Assembly (NCBI RefSeq): GCF_028280385.1
Contig: NZ_JANQLX010000001.1
Location: 300,895-364,894 of the forward strand
Direction: 5' to 3'
Length of the DNA: 64,000 bases
Origin: Allomuricauda sp.
GTDB lineage: Bacteria; Bacteroidota; Bacteroidia; Flavobacteriales; Flavobacteriaceae
The notes under the pieces were generated by a model. It worked only from the letters and a program-made list of their open reading frames with translations, was not told where the DNA came from and did no database searches. The translations under genes were made by a program, and so were the position numbers. Below are positions 35,265-44,620 of the stretch, in pieces (within the stretch, counting starts at the first letter, position 1; each line of letters begins with the position of its first letter).

Positions 35265-35866
35265 TTATGGCTCCAATTGTTGGGGTCATCGCTATCGTTG
35301 GGTGACAGCCCCAAGATATCCCCCTTGGTATCCACCCCTAGGCCTACCACACTTCGGTTTACATAATTAAAATAGCTCACCACTTGATTGACTTCCAGGA
35401 TTTCACCTTCGGTGAAGCCCACTTCTCGTAAGCTTTCTATATCTTCCTTGGTGATATCTGTGTGGTTTAGGGTAAGCTTTTTGGCATACCTGCTACCCGC
35501 ATAAAATTTGGTGGAAAAGAAGTCCGACAGTGTATTCCCTAGAACGGCTTCTTTGAAAGTGTCTGCTCTGGAATCATCGCCCAACAATCTTTTAAATCCC
35601 TCAAAATGGTGCTGAAAACAATAATCACATTGGTTGAGGTGGCTCACATAAGTGCCCAAAGCTTCCAAATACCATTTGGGCAGGGTGTTGTTGGAATTGT
35701 GGAGCACATTTTTATAGAGCGCCATGTGGCCAACCAAGGTGTGTGGCCGTAAACTGTGGATGAGCAAAACGTTGTCCACATTGTTATTCGGCCCTTTTAC
35801 GCGATCATAAATTCGTTTGAGTTCCTTGTTGGCCTCTTCGTAGCCGATAACTTTGATCCAGCTCAT
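35261..35866 (-). CDS. peroxidase-related carboxymuconolactone decarboxylase family protein
   Basis: A 201-residue AhpD-like all-helical protein. The redox pair is CDYCFQHH near 79-86, preceded by LGTYVSHLNQ, and the C-terminal half shows the usual EILEVNQVVSYFNYVNR. Members reduce peroxides or act as alkylhydroperoxidases, often in oxidative stress. It is translated right after an NTF2-like protein, sharing one base (start and stop overlap at 35866). Confidence 0.9.
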   Translation of the reverse strand: MSWIKVIGYEEANKELKRIYDRVKGPNNNVDNVLLIHSLRPHTLVGHMALYKNVLHNSNNTLPKWYLEALGTYVSHLNQCDYCFQHHFEGFKRLLGDDSRADTFKEAVLGNTLSDFFSTKFYAGSRYAKKLTLNHTDITKEDIESLREVGFTEGEILEVNQVVSYFNYVNRSVVGLGVDTKGDILGLSPNDSDDPNNWSHN

Positions 35867-36243
35867 TAATACATGGTGTTGGGGTTGGCAGATTCTTTTG
35901 GAATTTGCTGGATGGCATCCCAGTGCTCACAGATTTTCCCATTTTCATCAAATCGGAAGAAGTCCATGGTCACGTATTGGTCATTACCTGGCCAGGTTTG
36001 GTGGGTGTGCAGGGCCACCAAAGTGCCTTCGGCGATGCAGCGCACAAATTCAATGGACTTCTCAGGATATTCCACTTGCATTCGTTCAAAATAGGAGATA
36101 AATCCCTGGGTGCCATCAGCTACATCAGGATTGTGTTGAATGTACTCTGCACCAATATATTTTTCAACTGCCCCTTTTGGGTCGCCTAGATAGGCCGTTT
36201 TGTAAAAGGCAATGGCGTTTTGTTTGTTTTGTTCAATATCCAT
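35866..36243 (-). CDS. NTF2-like (SnoaL-type) protein
   Basis: A 125-residue cone-shaped alpha+beta protein of the SnoaL/NTF2 superfamily (AEYIQHNPDVADGTQGFISY, then DFFRFDENGKICEHWDAIQQ). Members bind small molecules or act as isomerases or hydratases. It is first in a two-gene unit with the AhpD-like gene. No specific activity can be assigned. Confidence 0.88.
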   Translation of the reverse strand: MDIEQNKQNAIAFYKTAYLGDPKGAVEKYIGAEYIQHNPDVADGTQGFISYFERMQVEYPEKSIEFVRCIAEGTLVALHTHQTWPGNDQYVTMDFFRFDENGKICEHWDAIQQIPKESANPNTMY

Positions 36244-36261
36244 TTTAATATGTTTATATAT

Positions 36262-36305
36262 CGTCAGTTCGAGTAGGTTTTCGGTAGAAAACCATATCGA
36301 GAACT
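36262..36305 (+). repeat. palindromic repeat, copy A1 (GTCA-TTCGAGT...TATCGAGAA family)
   Basis: Conserved ends GTCAGTTCGAGTA and ATATCGAGAACT flank a perfect inner hairpin GGTTTTC-GGTA-GAAAACC. An inverted second copy (36325-36379) follows, so the two fill the whole gap between the NTF2 and ChbG-like genes. Confidence 0.75.
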
Positions 36306-36324
36306 CATTTCAGAGCAAATCCCT

Positions 36325-36379
36325 GATTCTCGATACAAATTTTATTCTTTTCAATCATAAAATTTACTCGAATTGACGG
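36325..36379 (-). repeat. palindromic repeat, copy A2, inverted relative to A1
   Basis: Read on the minus strand it has the same ends (GTCAATTCGAGTA and TATCGAGAATC), but its interior differs: a 9-bp perfect hairpin AAATTTTAT / ATAAAATTT with an 11-nt loop. The A1 and A2 ends can also pair with each other to form one large hairpin of about 118 nt, which might end the ChbG-like transcript. Confidence 0.75.
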
Positions 36380-36401
36380 GATTTGTAAAATGTAGGGCAA
36401 T

Positions 36402-37262
36402 TTAAAATATGCGCTTAATATCCGACCAATTGATCAATTGAATGTCATCCCTAGCAACCTGAGCCTTGGCAAAATCGCTGGTAAAAAAATCAAAATCTAT
36501 CTGCCGCCACTCCGCACCAAAGTTAGGATGGTTCACCGTAACCCCCTGCATTTCCTGTTCGTCAAAAGCTGGATGAATCAAGATTACATTAAAACCTTCC
36601 ACCAGGTTATCAAACACACCTGCGTAATAGTCCCACAATTGGCCCTTTTCAAAATACGAAATATCCCCAATGTGGACTTTGTCCACTGGAATGGCCTCGG
36701 GTTTTATCGGACTACTTTCATCCAGCCCCACCATATCAGATAATTCTCGACTACGCTGCACGGGAAGCTCGTAACGTCGCCCCAATTCCTTATAAACTTC
36801 AAACAAATCGGGGCGACTTCCGACACTATACATGTGCGAATCCAAATGGGAAGGGGAGAGGCCATAGGCGAGGAACTTTTCAATTTGGGCAGTGAGTTCC
36901 TTGCGGACATCTTCAGCCGTGGCATGTTCCCGAACTTGTTCCCATTTTTTATAGAAATGCCCATTGGAATCTACCAAAGAGGGCACTTCAGAAACATGCA
37001 ATACAGGGCCAAACTTATAGTTTTCCCATTCGCAAGTGAGGGTAAGGTGTACCCCATGATCATATTGAAGATTTTGTTTTGTCCACTGCGCCATTTCGTA
37101 AAACCAAGGGCAGGGCACCATAATGCTACAGGAGTTTACAATACCATTTTGCAAAGATTGCATGGTGGCCAAATTCTCTGAATGGGAAAGGCCCGCATCA
37201 TCGGCATGGATCATTAGAAGTTTGGTGTTGGCTGGGTAGCCGAGTTTTTGTGCTAGGTTCAT
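36402..37262 (-). CDS. ChbG/HpnK (YdjC-like) deacetylase
   Basis: A 286-residue deacetylase of the YdjC/ChbG family. The metal site is visible as [15 protein letters not shown] near 20-34 (Asp pair), [10 protein letters not shown] near 92 and [10 protein letters not shown] near 157. Relatives remove an acetyl group from chitobiose phosphate or act in hopanoid side-chain synthesis; here no partner gene indicates the substrate. It is alone between repeats and a 242-nt gap, with a TAGATTTG -7 box 33 nt upstream. Confidence 0.9.
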   Translation of the reverse strand: MNLAQKLGYPANTKLLMIHADDAGLSHSENLATMQSLQNGIVNSCSIMVPCPWFYEMAQWTKQNLQYDHGVHLTLTCEWENYKFGPVLHVSEVPSLVDSNGHFYKKWEQVREHATAEDVRKELTAQIEKFLAYGLSPSHLDSHMYSVGSRPDLFEVYKELGRRYELPVQRSRELSDMVGLDESSPIKPEAIPVDKVHIGDISYFEKGQLWDYYAGVFDNLVEGFNVILIHPAFDEQEMQGVTVNHPNFGAEWRQIDFDFFTSDFAKAQVARDDIQLINWSDIKRIF

Positions 37263-37294
37263 TCGGTTAATTTTGAATGATGAATTTTGAATTA

Positions 37295-37302
37295 CAAATC
37301 TA
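37295..37302 (-). promoter_or_regulatory. possible -7 element of the ChbG-like gene
   Basis: TAGATTTG on the minus strand matches TAnnTTTG, 32 nt before the ATG. No -33 TTG at a proper distance, so this is tentative. The rest of the 37303-37504 gap shows nothing I can name. Confidence 0.4.
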
Positions 37303-37504
37303 AGTGTTAGGGAACATCCATTCAGCCATGCAAGACCCTAATGATTAAAATTAGACTGTCATTAAAGGTATAGAAAACAAGATGTTGTTGTAAGGTAATG
37401 TTTAGAATGCCACTTTTTAGTTCCCCTCGTTGCCTACCCAAATTTGGATTTTGTGTGAATTGCTCAAACAAATGGGTCAATCGCAATAAATAGTAAAATC
37501 TAGA

Positions 37505-38752
37505 TTATGAGCGAATCAAAATTTTGCTAATTTGATTCGCATCATTTAGTACCAGCTTTATAATATTGGTTCCATCTTGGGATTTTACAAACAATCTGAT
37601 TTGGTTTTCTGAAATAAAATGTAAGTTGGCCACTAGGGCATCTTTGGTGGGGTTCCAGACCTTGTTGAACCTGGTAAGGGCTTTGGCAATTGCCTCTTGA
37701 TTCTCCGGTACAACATGTTTTGAAAGGAAGTTTTCCACTGCACTTACCGTATATGAATTCAATGCTTTGACCAGCCTCCTTACCAGTTTGGGCTGCTTTG
37801 GCATTTTACTATCAGTGACTACTGGTTTTCCGCCACTTCCAATCAATTTTAAGGCAGTCTGAAAGGCATTTTGGTAATGGGCCGGATAATCCGGTTTAAC
37901 TCCGATTCCTTCCAAATCTTGAAGGGTTGCTGCGTGCAGGGATTTTTCATAGGGCCAGTGCAACAGAAATATATCGCTCATTAAATAGGTCATTGTTCTG
38001 TGCGCTCCCCCGGGAGTGGGTTCCCCAACCACCTGTGCCCGGTTATGAAGTTGTAATCGTTGTGTAAAAAGCTCGGCTGCGGAAAAGGTGGCCTGACTGG
38101 TGAGTATGATCAACTTGACCTTTGAAAGTTCTTTGGATTGCAGTTTGGGAACAGCCCAAATTTCTTGGGGCGGAGTGTTCCATTGATAACTGGTGGCAAG
38201 CATTTTTTTGTTTGGAAAGAAATAACCTGCCAAATGATTGACCATCATGTCCGACCCACCGGAATTGTCCCTAAGATCAATGATAATTGCTTTGGGGTTC
38301 GTGAGCGAAGACATGAACTCGCTGATCTCCGCTTTCAAGGATTTGGTGAGCTCAGGGAATTCGTCAAACTTTAGGTAATAAATGCCTTCCTCTGGTTCTT
38401 TTTTACTGATAAAAAAATATGATTTGCTGTTCGTGATTGATGATGTTTTGGATGCGGGTCGGTTCAACCCAATTTTTAAGTGAAGATCATGAGAAAATTT
38501 ATACAGATCCCTGTTCAAGATGGACACGAAGAGTTCGGGGTCGGTAATGTCTTCATAAGCTCCTTTGTTGATTTTTGAATTGAGTTTTTTGGCAATTTCA
38601 ATCCCTTTTTCCTCCCATAGGAATTCGGTTTTAAAACTTGTAACCAGATCATTTAAAAACTCATTCTTTCGCTCTTTGGTGAAATCTGTTTGACCGTAGG
38701 TAAAGTGAACCAAAATGAATAATAGGGCAAATGTATTTTTAGCAATTTTCAT
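37505..38752 (-). CDS. S41 family peptidase, secreted (IRBP/tricorn-like)
   Basis: A 415-residue exported serine peptidase-like protein with a signal peptide (MKIAKNTFALLFILVHFTYG). Residues about 20-100 are a helical N-terminal domain as in interphotoreceptor retinoid-binding proteins; the S41 core includes IIDLRDNSGGSDMMVNHLAG near 160 and the nucleophile serine in LTSQATFSAAELFTQRL near 215, then VVGEPTPGGAH. A PDZ domain is not evident. The last ~70 residues are a separate beta domain. ATG 38752 is preferred to a TTG at 38761. Substrate unknown. Confidence 0.87.
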   Translation of the reverse strand: MKIAKNTFALLFILVHFTYGQTDFTKERKNEFLNDLVTSFKTEFLWEEKGIEIAKKLNSKINKGAYEDITDPELFVSILNRDLYKFSHDLHLKIGLNRPASKTSSITNSKSYFFISKKEPEEGIYYLKFDEFPELTKSLKAEISEFMSSLTNPKAIIIDLRDNSGGSDMMVNHLAGYFFPNKKMLATSYQWNTPPQEIWAVPKLQSKELSKVKLIILTSQATFSAAELFTQRLQLHNRAQVVGEPTPGGAHRTMTYLMSDIFLLHWPYEKSLHAATLQDLEGIGVKPDYPAHYQNAFQTALKLIGSGGKPVVTDSKMPKQPKLVRRLVKALNSYTVSAVENFLSKHVVPENQEAIAKALTRFNKVWNPTKDALVANLHFISENQIRLFVKSQDGTNIIKLVLNDANQISKILIRS

Positions 38753-38796
38753 GTGTTGCAATTATTTAACGTACTATGAAATTTTCAAGCTCCGGG

Positions 38797-38840
38797 CCAG
38801 TTCTCGATACAGTTTCCTATGGCAAATCACTCGAGCTGAC
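38797..38840 (-). repeat. palindromic repeat, copy B (same family as 36262-36379)
   Basis: On the minus strand the ends GTCAGCTCGAGTG and GTATCGAGAACTGG match copies A1 and A2. The interior is again different and only partly self-complementary (ATTTGCC-ATAG-GGAAACT). It lies in the 185-nt gap between the S41 peptidase and AraC genes, 44 nt long. Confidence 0.7.
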
Positions 38841-38937
38841 ATTTCTGTCAATCTTGACATGCATGTATACTTAGATAAAATCCCTAGGCAAAGGACTAAA
38901 ACAATTTTGGTGTAGAATAGAATGAAATTAGCCTAAA

Positions 38938-39708
38938 TCAGGCCAATGCTCTCAATTCTTTGGGACTGAAGCCAGTATAAAGCCGAAAAAGACGCCCCAT
39001 ATGACTCTGATCTGAGAATCCGCAATAATGGGCTATCTCCGTTAAGGACCAAGCCGTATTGAAGAGTAGGTGGGTGGCTCGTTCAATTTTGATTTGGCGC
39101 ATATAATCGGCCAGGGTGCAATTTTCATATTTGGCAAAGTATTTTGAAATGGAAACCGGATGCAGTCCCAATTCTGAGGAAAGCTCTTGTAAGGATATGA
39201 ATTCTTGCCACCGATCATTCAGTAAGTTTTGGACCGTAACTATCCAATTGGGTTTGGTAACTGACTTTCCTTGATAAAACAAGGATTCCAAAATTTGATG
39301 TATGGATTGCTGTGAGTATCGGTCGTCCAACGTGGACTCTCTATAAATATTCAAGAGTGAAAGGTAAGCACCATGATTTGATTCCAAGTTGTCGAATTGA
39401 ATGTCATCCTTAAAAAAACCAGAACCAAATTCAATGTTCAAATTTTTTGATGGGAAGGCGGTAAAACGATTTCGATGGATTTCGCCCTCGCGATAACTCA
39501 TGATTTTACCAGGCTTCACCTGAATATCCTCGGCTTTTCTGGATTCCCTGTTCCCTCCTGCAAGGATGGCCGAAACATGGATATTTTCATGAAAGTGCCA
39601 ATCTTCAGAAACTACATGGTCATAGTTCACAATAGATATCGAAAATAAACTATCATTGAACTTGTCCGATGTGGTGCCTAAAAAATCGGAAACCTTCTTG
39701 GCCTTCAT
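38938..39708 (-). CDS. AraC-type regulator
   Basis: A 256-residue regulator with an N-terminal cupin-like sensor (VSEDWHFHENIHVSAILAGG, then VKPGKIMSYREGEIHRNRF) and a C-terminal AraC domain at about 155-255 (LQELSSELGLHPVSISKYFA, then LTEIAHYCGFSDQSHMGRLF). ATG 39708 is preferred; the frame extends to a TTG at 39723 inside the pirin gene. It is the last gene of a four-gene unit with M20 peptidase, a secreted DUF and pirin, 4 nt after pirin, and may autoregulate that unit. Confidence 0.88.
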   Translation of the reverse strand: MKAKKVSDFLGTTSDKFNDSLFSISIVNYDHVVSEDWHFHENIHVSAILAGGNRESRKAEDIQVKPGKIMSYREGEIHRNRFTAFPSKNLNIEFGSGFFKDDIQFDNLESNHGAYLSLLNIYRESTLDDRYSQQSIHQILESLFYQGKSVTKPNWIVTVQNLLNDRWQEFISLQELSSELGLHPVSISKYFAKYENCTLADYMRQIKIERATHLLFNTAWSLTEIAHYCGFSDQSHMGRLFRLYTGFSPKELRALA

Positions 39709-39712
39709 GGTT

Positions 39713-40714
39713 TTACTTCTCAATCACTTTACCATCCGGATACTTTGCAAACCGTCCTTTATCCTGATCATGCACATTATCGGGGTAGGGCCAAGGCCAG
39801 CCACCAAACTGGGTCAAACGGTATTCCTCCATGGCTTGTTGGATTTCCTCTTCAGTGTTCATTACAAAGGGACCATATTTGGCCACAGGCTCATCTATGG
39901 GTTGGCCCTGCAGCATTAAAAAATGGGCTTTTTCAGAACCGATTTTGATGGTCACCTCTTGGAAAGGGTCTAATGCAATTCCAAAATTGGGATTCACCTT
40001 ATGGTCACCAATAAAAATTTCGGAACCTTCGTAAAAATAAAGTGTCCGTGTGGCCAAGGAGCCTATTTTGGGCAAGGTGTATTCAGTTTCCGCATCCACA
40101 TGAATGTTCCATATAGCCACTTGATGCTCGTTTGTGGCGGCCCATGAATTGGGTGCGGGGTCATTGGCCTGGGTGCCCTTGTAATTTCCCGCAATCACTT
40201 TTATCTGTGCATTGCCCTCGTCAATAACAGGAATATCCTCATGCCAGAGCATTTTAAAATGCGGTTCCACAAACTTATCTGCCTTGGGTAGGTTCAACCA
40301 AATTTGGAACAGCTCCAGCGGATTGTCCTTATCGGTATTGAGCAAAGGGAACATTTCGGAATGTTGCACACCTCGGCCTGCCGTCATCCACTGCACATCA
40401 CCTTGACCAAAGCGCCCAGCCGCACCTAGGGAGTCGGAATGATCACAGAAGCCTTTGTTGACTATGGTGATGGTCTCAAATCCACGGTGGGGATGGTAGG
40501 GGAAACCTGGAATGGTCTGCCCGTGGTACATGCGCCATCCATCTTTAATGGTAAAATCGTTACCGATGTTTCTACCTTCCAACAGTTTTGGATCCGGGCC
40601 CAGTTCCCCGTTACCCTTTGGGTAATGGTCCAAGTGGTACACACAGAATAAAAAAGGGTCTTGGGTCTGCCAAGGGAAGCCCAACGGAAAAGTTTGAAGA
40701 ATAGGATCAGGCAT
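39713..40714 (-). CDS. pirin family protein
   Basis: A 333-residue bicupin. The metal ligands of the N-terminal cupin are present (YHPHRGFETITIV and later GVQHSEMFPLL). Bacterial pirins act as quercetinase-like dioxygenases or bind partners such as pyruvate dehydrogenase. It is longer than the ~290 residues usual, with a C-terminal extension (GGWPWPYPDNVHDQDKGRF). It lies 19 nt after the secreted DUF gene in the same unit. Confidence 0.9.
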   Translation of the reverse strand: MPDPILQTFPLGFPWQTQDPFLFCVYHLDHYPKGNGELGPDPKLLEGRNIGNDFTIKDGWRMYHGQTIPGFPYHPHRGFETITIVNKGFCDHSDSLGAAGRFGQGDVQWMTAGRGVQHSEMFPLLNTDKDNPLELFQIWLNLPKADKFVEPHFKMLWHEDIPVIDEGNAQIKVIAGNYKGTQANDPAPNSWAATNEHQVAIWNIHVDAETEYTLPKIGSLATRTLYFYEGSEIFIGDHKVNPNFGIALDPFQEVTIKIGSEKAHFLMLQGQPIDEPVAKYGPFVMNTEEEIQQAMEEYRLTQFGGWPWPYPDNVHDQDKGRFAKYPDGKVIEK

Positions 40715-40733
40715 AGCTTTTTTTATTTGTTTT

Positions 40734-41231
40734 TCAGTTTTTTGCGGTGGTAAACTGTGTGCTTAGATATTTCTGCTTCCACTCGCCATTTTCATAACTC
40801 CCCACAGTATATTTATAGGTGTGGTCATCCACATATTCCCAATAATCCGTTACAATGGATTCGCCATAGGCATAGGTATAAATGATGTCCTTGCCCTTGG
40901 TGGTGACAGTTCCCTCGGTGACCCCTCCAAACACATCAAACTCCCAAAATTTTATGGTTTTCGAAGCCTCATCATATTGCCGTATCCCGTGGTTTCGCGG
41001 GCCGTAGCTGGTCTGTTCCATATTGGTATAACCTCGGGATTCGGCAATGACCAATTTTTTGTTCAGATCATAACGGAAGTTGATATCTTGTTTAAATTTG
41101 GAACCATCGCCCCAATTGCCCTCGGCACTCCAGGTCTTGCCCATAAGGGGGTCAAAAACAGAAAGTGTCTCTTGGGTCTGAGCGTTGAGAAAGCCTGCTA
41201 GAAGCAGGCTTAACATGAATATTTTTTTCAT
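40734..41231 (-). CDS. secreted protein of unknown function (DUF1579-like)
   Basis: A 165-residue protein with a signal peptide (MKKIFMLSLLLAGFLNAQTQ) and a beta-rich body (MGKTWSAEGNWGDGSKFKQD, then FWEFDVFGGVTEGTVTTKGK). The pattern resembles lipocalin-like or DUF1579 proteins that measure changes in a bound ligand, but I cannot name a family with certainty. It lies 6 nt after the M20 peptidase gene and 19 nt before pirin. Confidence 0.75.
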   Translation of the reverse strand: MKKIFMLSLLLAGFLNAQTQETLSVFDPLMGKTWSAEGNWGDGSKFKQDINFRYDLNKKLVIAESRGYTNMEQTSYGPRNHGIRQYDEASKTIKFWEFDVFGGVTEGTVTTKGKDIIYTYAYGESIVTDYWEYVDDHTYKYTVGSYENGEWKQKYLSTQFTTAKN

Positions 41232-41237
41232 TCTGGT

Positions 41238-42665
41238 TTAATTGCTTCCGATTGGGGGAGGGCCATCGATCATGGCCTCGTATACTACATCCCCTTTTCG
41301 GGTTTTAAATTCTTCTTTGACCTTGGCTACTAATTTTGGATCATCAAATAAATCTGCCATGGTCATGGCCATTGCCTTGGAGGCATAGATCATTCCTTTG
41401 TGGCCAATGCTCATTCCGCCGCAGGCCACTACCGCCCAGGAATGCCACGGGGTATCTTTGGGAGCTGTCGTAACACTAAGGTTGATATTAGGTACGTTCC
41501 AGCTCACATCGGCTACATCAGTGGAGCCGCCACCGGGATTCTTTTCAGTTTCCCGTAAGGGTTCAATCTTGCTGTCCATGCCCACTTCCGGTTTTCCGGT
41601 GGCTTTCTGGATACCAACGCCAAAGGCAACTTCTTCATCAGTATAGCTAATTGGGCCAAGCAACTCCAAATTTTTCTGCATAATTTCACCCCCAGAACGA
41701 TTTATGAGCATCTCATAGATTCCGGAAACCAAAGAAATTTTATAATCCACATTGGCCATGATGGCCGCACCTTCCGCCATCTTTTTCACATGTTCGTAAG
41801 TGGGAAACATAACATCCCGTTTGGGGTCCCTCACCCGCACCCATAATTTGGAATAATCAGGTACCACGTTCACCACTTCACCACCATTTTGAATATGATA
41901 ATGTATCCTGGAAGTAGGGCGGATATGCTCCCTGTAGAAGTTGATTCCCGTTGTATACAGTTCAAGGGCATCGGATGCACTACGTCCGTTCCATGGATCG
42001 GCTGAGGCATGGGCCGCCTGGCCGTAGAATTCCACAATAAAGTCAATTAAGGATAAACTACTTTGCACATCGGCTTCAATGTGAGCTCCGGGATGCCAGC
42101 TTACATTCACATCCACATCATCCCAAATCCCTGCTTCAACCATCCATACTTTGGCAAAGTATTTCTCTTCAGCCGGAGTCCCCATGAACTTTACGGTTCC
42201 CTTGAGTTTGCCGGATTCAATCTGCTCCTTGATGGCTATGGCTGCCCCTAAGCTTGCGGCGCCAAAAAGATTATGGCCACATCCATGACCTGGCGCACCT
42301 GCGGTCAACGGGTCTTTGGTTGGAACGGTTTTTTGGGAAAGACCGGGAAGGGCGTCGAATTCGCCCAATACGCTAATGACAGGCTTTCCAGAACCGTAAG
42401 TGGCCGTAAACGCTGTTGGGATATCCGCAACTCCACGTGTCACGGTCAATCCATTTTTCTCGGCATAGGAAGCTAAAACTTCTGCAGATTTTGATTCGTT
42501 AAAGGCTGTTTCTGCATATTCCCAGATGGAATCGCTTAGCTTGATAAGGTTTTCTTTATGATTTTCCACGGAAGCGATAACCGCTTTTTTAGTGGAATTC
42601 ATTTTTTGCGCACTTAGGCTTACCGTCAGCAAACCAAATAGCAAAAGGGTTGGGAATTGTTTCAT
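41238..42665 (-). CDS. M20 family amidohydrolase, secreted (AbgB/peptidase M20D-like)
   Basis: A 475-residue metal-dependent amidohydrolase. ATG 42665 gives a signal peptide (MKQFPTLLLFGLLTVSLSAQ), whereas the open frame upstream to 42752 is not signal-like. The metal site is visible at GHGCGHNLFGAASLGAAIAI near 125 and in SVLGEFDALPGLS; the lid domain has AHASADPWNGRSASDALELY. AbgB-type enzymes cleave aminoacyl amides such as p-aminobenzoyl-glutamate; the real substrate is unknown. First gene of the unit with the DUF, pirin and AraC genes. Confidence 0.9.
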   Translation of the reverse strand: MKQFPTLLLFGLLTVSLSAQKMNSTKKAVIASVENHKENLIKLSDSIWEYAETAFNESKSAEVLASYAEKNGLTVTRGVADIPTAFTATYGSGKPVISVLGEFDALPGLSQKTVPTKDPLTAGAPGHGCGHNLFGAASLGAAIAIKEQIESGKLKGTVKFMGTPAEEKYFAKVWMVEAGIWDDVDVNVSWHPGAHIEADVQSSLSLIDFIVEFYGQAAHASADPWNGRSASDALELYTTGINFYREHIRPTSRIHYHIQNGGEVVNVVPDYSKLWVRVRDPKRDVMFPTYEHVKKMAEGAAIMANVDYKISLVSGIYEMLINRSGGEIMQKNLELLGPISYTDEEVAFGVGIQKATGKPEVGMDSKIEPLRETEKNPGGGSTDVADVSWNVPNINLSVTTAPKDTPWHSWAVVACGGMSIGHKGMIYASKAMAMTMADLFDDPKLVAKVKEEFKTRKGDVVYEAMIDGPPPIGSN

Positions 42666-42774
42666 TATCTGGATATTTGAATTAGTCCAAAGCAATGGTT
42701 CAGCTGGTTTTGAAAGCTGAAACAAAAGTTTATCCAAACGGATAAAAGCCAATACTAAAAATACTGAAAAACCT

Positions 42775-44082
42775 TCAACCTACCGCCGCTTTGTAAACTT
42801 TAAGACAGCGTTCCCTGGCCATTCGGTGATCTACCATTTTTGGCGGATAGGTAAGTTCTTGGTATTCAGGGACCCAGTGATGGATATACGCTCCATGGGA
42901 ATCAAACTTATTAAGTTGATGGATAGGGTTGAATATTCTAAAATACGGAGCGGCGTCCACCCCGGAACCTGCCGCCCATTGCCAGTTACCTACATTACTG
43001 GCCAATTCGTAATCCAAGAGTTTCAATGCGAAATAGGCTTCGCCCCATCGCCAATCAATCAACAAATGTTTACACAGAAAACTGGCCACTACCATACGGA
43101 CCCTATTGTGCATATAACCTGTGCTGTTGAGTTGTCTAATTCCAGCGTCCACTAAAACATATCCTGTTCTTCCTGTTTTCCAAAGATTGAACTCTGCTTC
43201 GTTGTTTCGCCACTGAATGCGATCGTATTTTGGTTTAAAAGCCTTGGTCACCGTATGGGGAAAGTTCCAAAGAATCTGCATAAAAAACTCACGCCAGATA
43301 AGCTCGCTCAAAAAAGTCTGGTTTTCGGATTTTAGGGCTTCCCGCACTACGTGGCGAATAGAAATGGTGCCAAAGCGAAGGTGCGGTCCCAACATGGATG
43401 TTCCTATTTCATTGGCGGGGATGTTCCTCGTTTGCTCATATTGATCAACAAATGCAGGGTGCAATCGATAATCCCTGACGCGTATACTTGACACTTCAAA
43501 ACCTATATCTTCCAAAGAATGAAAAGGAAACTCCATGCCTGTTGCAAAGTTTGGGTTTCCAGGTAGGTCGTAAGTTTTCAAATGAAGGGTGGGGTCAAAA
43601 TTTGCCAGCCATTTTTTCTTATATGGAGTATAAACCACGTAGGGGCCGCCATCATCCTTGACAATGTCATTTTTTTCAAAAATTACCTGGTCCTTATAGG
43701 TTTTGAATTCAACTTGATGCTGTTTCAGCAGTACTTTGATGTCAGTGTCCCGTTTACGGGCATAGGGTTCATAGTCGTGGTTGGTAAATACCGCGGTGAT
43801 ACGGTGTTCATCCAGCAAGCTTTTGAAAATATCGATAGGTTTGCCATGGAAGGTTGCCAACCCACTCTTGTGAGTGCTTTTAAGCTGGCTGTCCAAAGCA
43901 CTTATATTATCGTGGATGAAATTTACCCTTGCATCGTTTTTGGGTAATTTATCCAGGATCTCGGAGTCATAAATAAAGATGGGAAGCACAGGATTTCCTC
44001 TTTGCAGGGCATGAAAGAGCCCACAATTATCCTCCAAACGAAAATCTCGCCTGAACCAGAATATGGAAATAGCATTGCTCAT
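42775..44082 (-). CDS. phr: deoxyribodipyrimidine photolyase (cryptochrome/photolyase family)
   Basis: A 435-residue light-driven DNA repair enzyme. The N-terminal antenna domain starts SIFWFRRDFRLEDNCGLFHA; the FAD domain near 300-400 contains TGYMHNRVRMVVASFLCKHL, DWRWGEAYFALKLLDYELAS and NVGNWQWAAGSGVDAAPYFR, the usual flavin contacts and tryptophan chain. It repairs UV pyrimidine dimers using blue light. It lies 37 nt after an SRPBCC gene on the same strand and is probably transcribed from the promoter at 44621-44651. A cryptochrome without repair activity cannot be excluded. Confidence 0.92.
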   Translation of the reverse strand: MSNAISIFWFRRDFRLEDNCGLFHALQRGNPVLPIFIYDSEILDKLPKNDARVNFIHDNISALDSQLKSTHKSGLATFHGKPIDIFKSLLDEHRITAVFTNHDYEPYARKRDTDIKVLLKQHQVEFKTYKDQVIFEKNDIVKDDGGPYVVYTPYKKKWLANFDPTLHLKTYDLPGNPNFATGMEFPFHSLEDIGFEVSSIRVRDYRLHPAFVDQYEQTRNIPANEIGTSMLGPHLRFGTISIRHVVREALKSENQTFLSELIWREFFMQILWNFPHTVTKAFKPKYDRIQWRNNEAEFNLWKTGRTGYVLVDAGIRQLNSTGYMHNRVRMVVASFLCKHLLIDWRWGEAYFALKLLDYELASNVGNWQWAAGSGVDAAPYFRIFNPIHQLNKFDSHGAYIHHWVPEYQELTYPPKMVDHRMARERCLKVYKAAVG

Positions 44083-44119
44083 AAAATAAGATCAACTGAT
44101 ACCAGCTTGGAATCAAGTT

Positions 44120-44617
44120 TTAAACGGTCTTTAAGGCATAAGGGGAGTCTACCTTTATAGCTGTTCCGAAAAAGTTCTCCAACTGGAATCTTCGATGCTC
44201 AAAAATCTTTTCCAGTCTTCTTTTCACGAACAGCGCATGTGCCAATCGTCCTAGGAGCCCAAAGGGTAGGGCGTAATCCACAATATCCTCCATTTCAACA
44301 CCTCCATTTTTTTCCCGGAGAAAATGTTTGTGGTGCCAGAAGGAGTAGGGACCAAATCGTTGCTCGTCAACAAAATATCTACCCTCCGCCACATAGGTTA
44401 TTTCTGTAACCCAACCCATTTTCACAAAAGGAAACGGGCTAACCACATATTCTATGATCTGCCCTGGGAACATTTCTCGTTCCGCGCCGGAAATTATGGT
44501 AAAATTCATATCCTCCGGTGTTATTTTGCTTAGATTTTCTGGGTTGGACAGGAATTCCCAAGCCTCGGTCAAGGAAATGGGCAAAAACTGTCGGGTATGA
44601 AGTTTGTAAAGTCGCAT
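44120..44617 (-). CDS. SRPBCC family protein
   Basis: A 165-residue helix-grip protein (FLPISLTEAWEFLSNPENL, then EMFPGQIIEYVVSPFPFVKM and FGPYSFWHHKHFL). Related proteins often travel with photolyases in Flavobacteria and may bind a hydrophobic cofactor. ATG 44617 is chosen because the open frame upstream to 44665 is poorly composed and crosses a strong promoter. The promoter's -7 box ends only 3 nt before this ATG, so the mRNA may be leaderless. First gene of the photolyase unit. Confidence 0.87.
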   Translation of the reverse strand: MRLYKLHTRQFLPISLTEAWEFLSNPENLSKITPEDMNFTIISGAEREMFPGQIIEYVVSPFPFVKMGWVTEITYVAEGRYFVDEQRFGPYSFWHHKHFLREKNGGVEMEDIVDYALPFGLLGRLAHALFVKRRLEKIFEHRRFQLENFFGTAIKVDSPYALKTV

Positions 44618-44620
44618 AGT

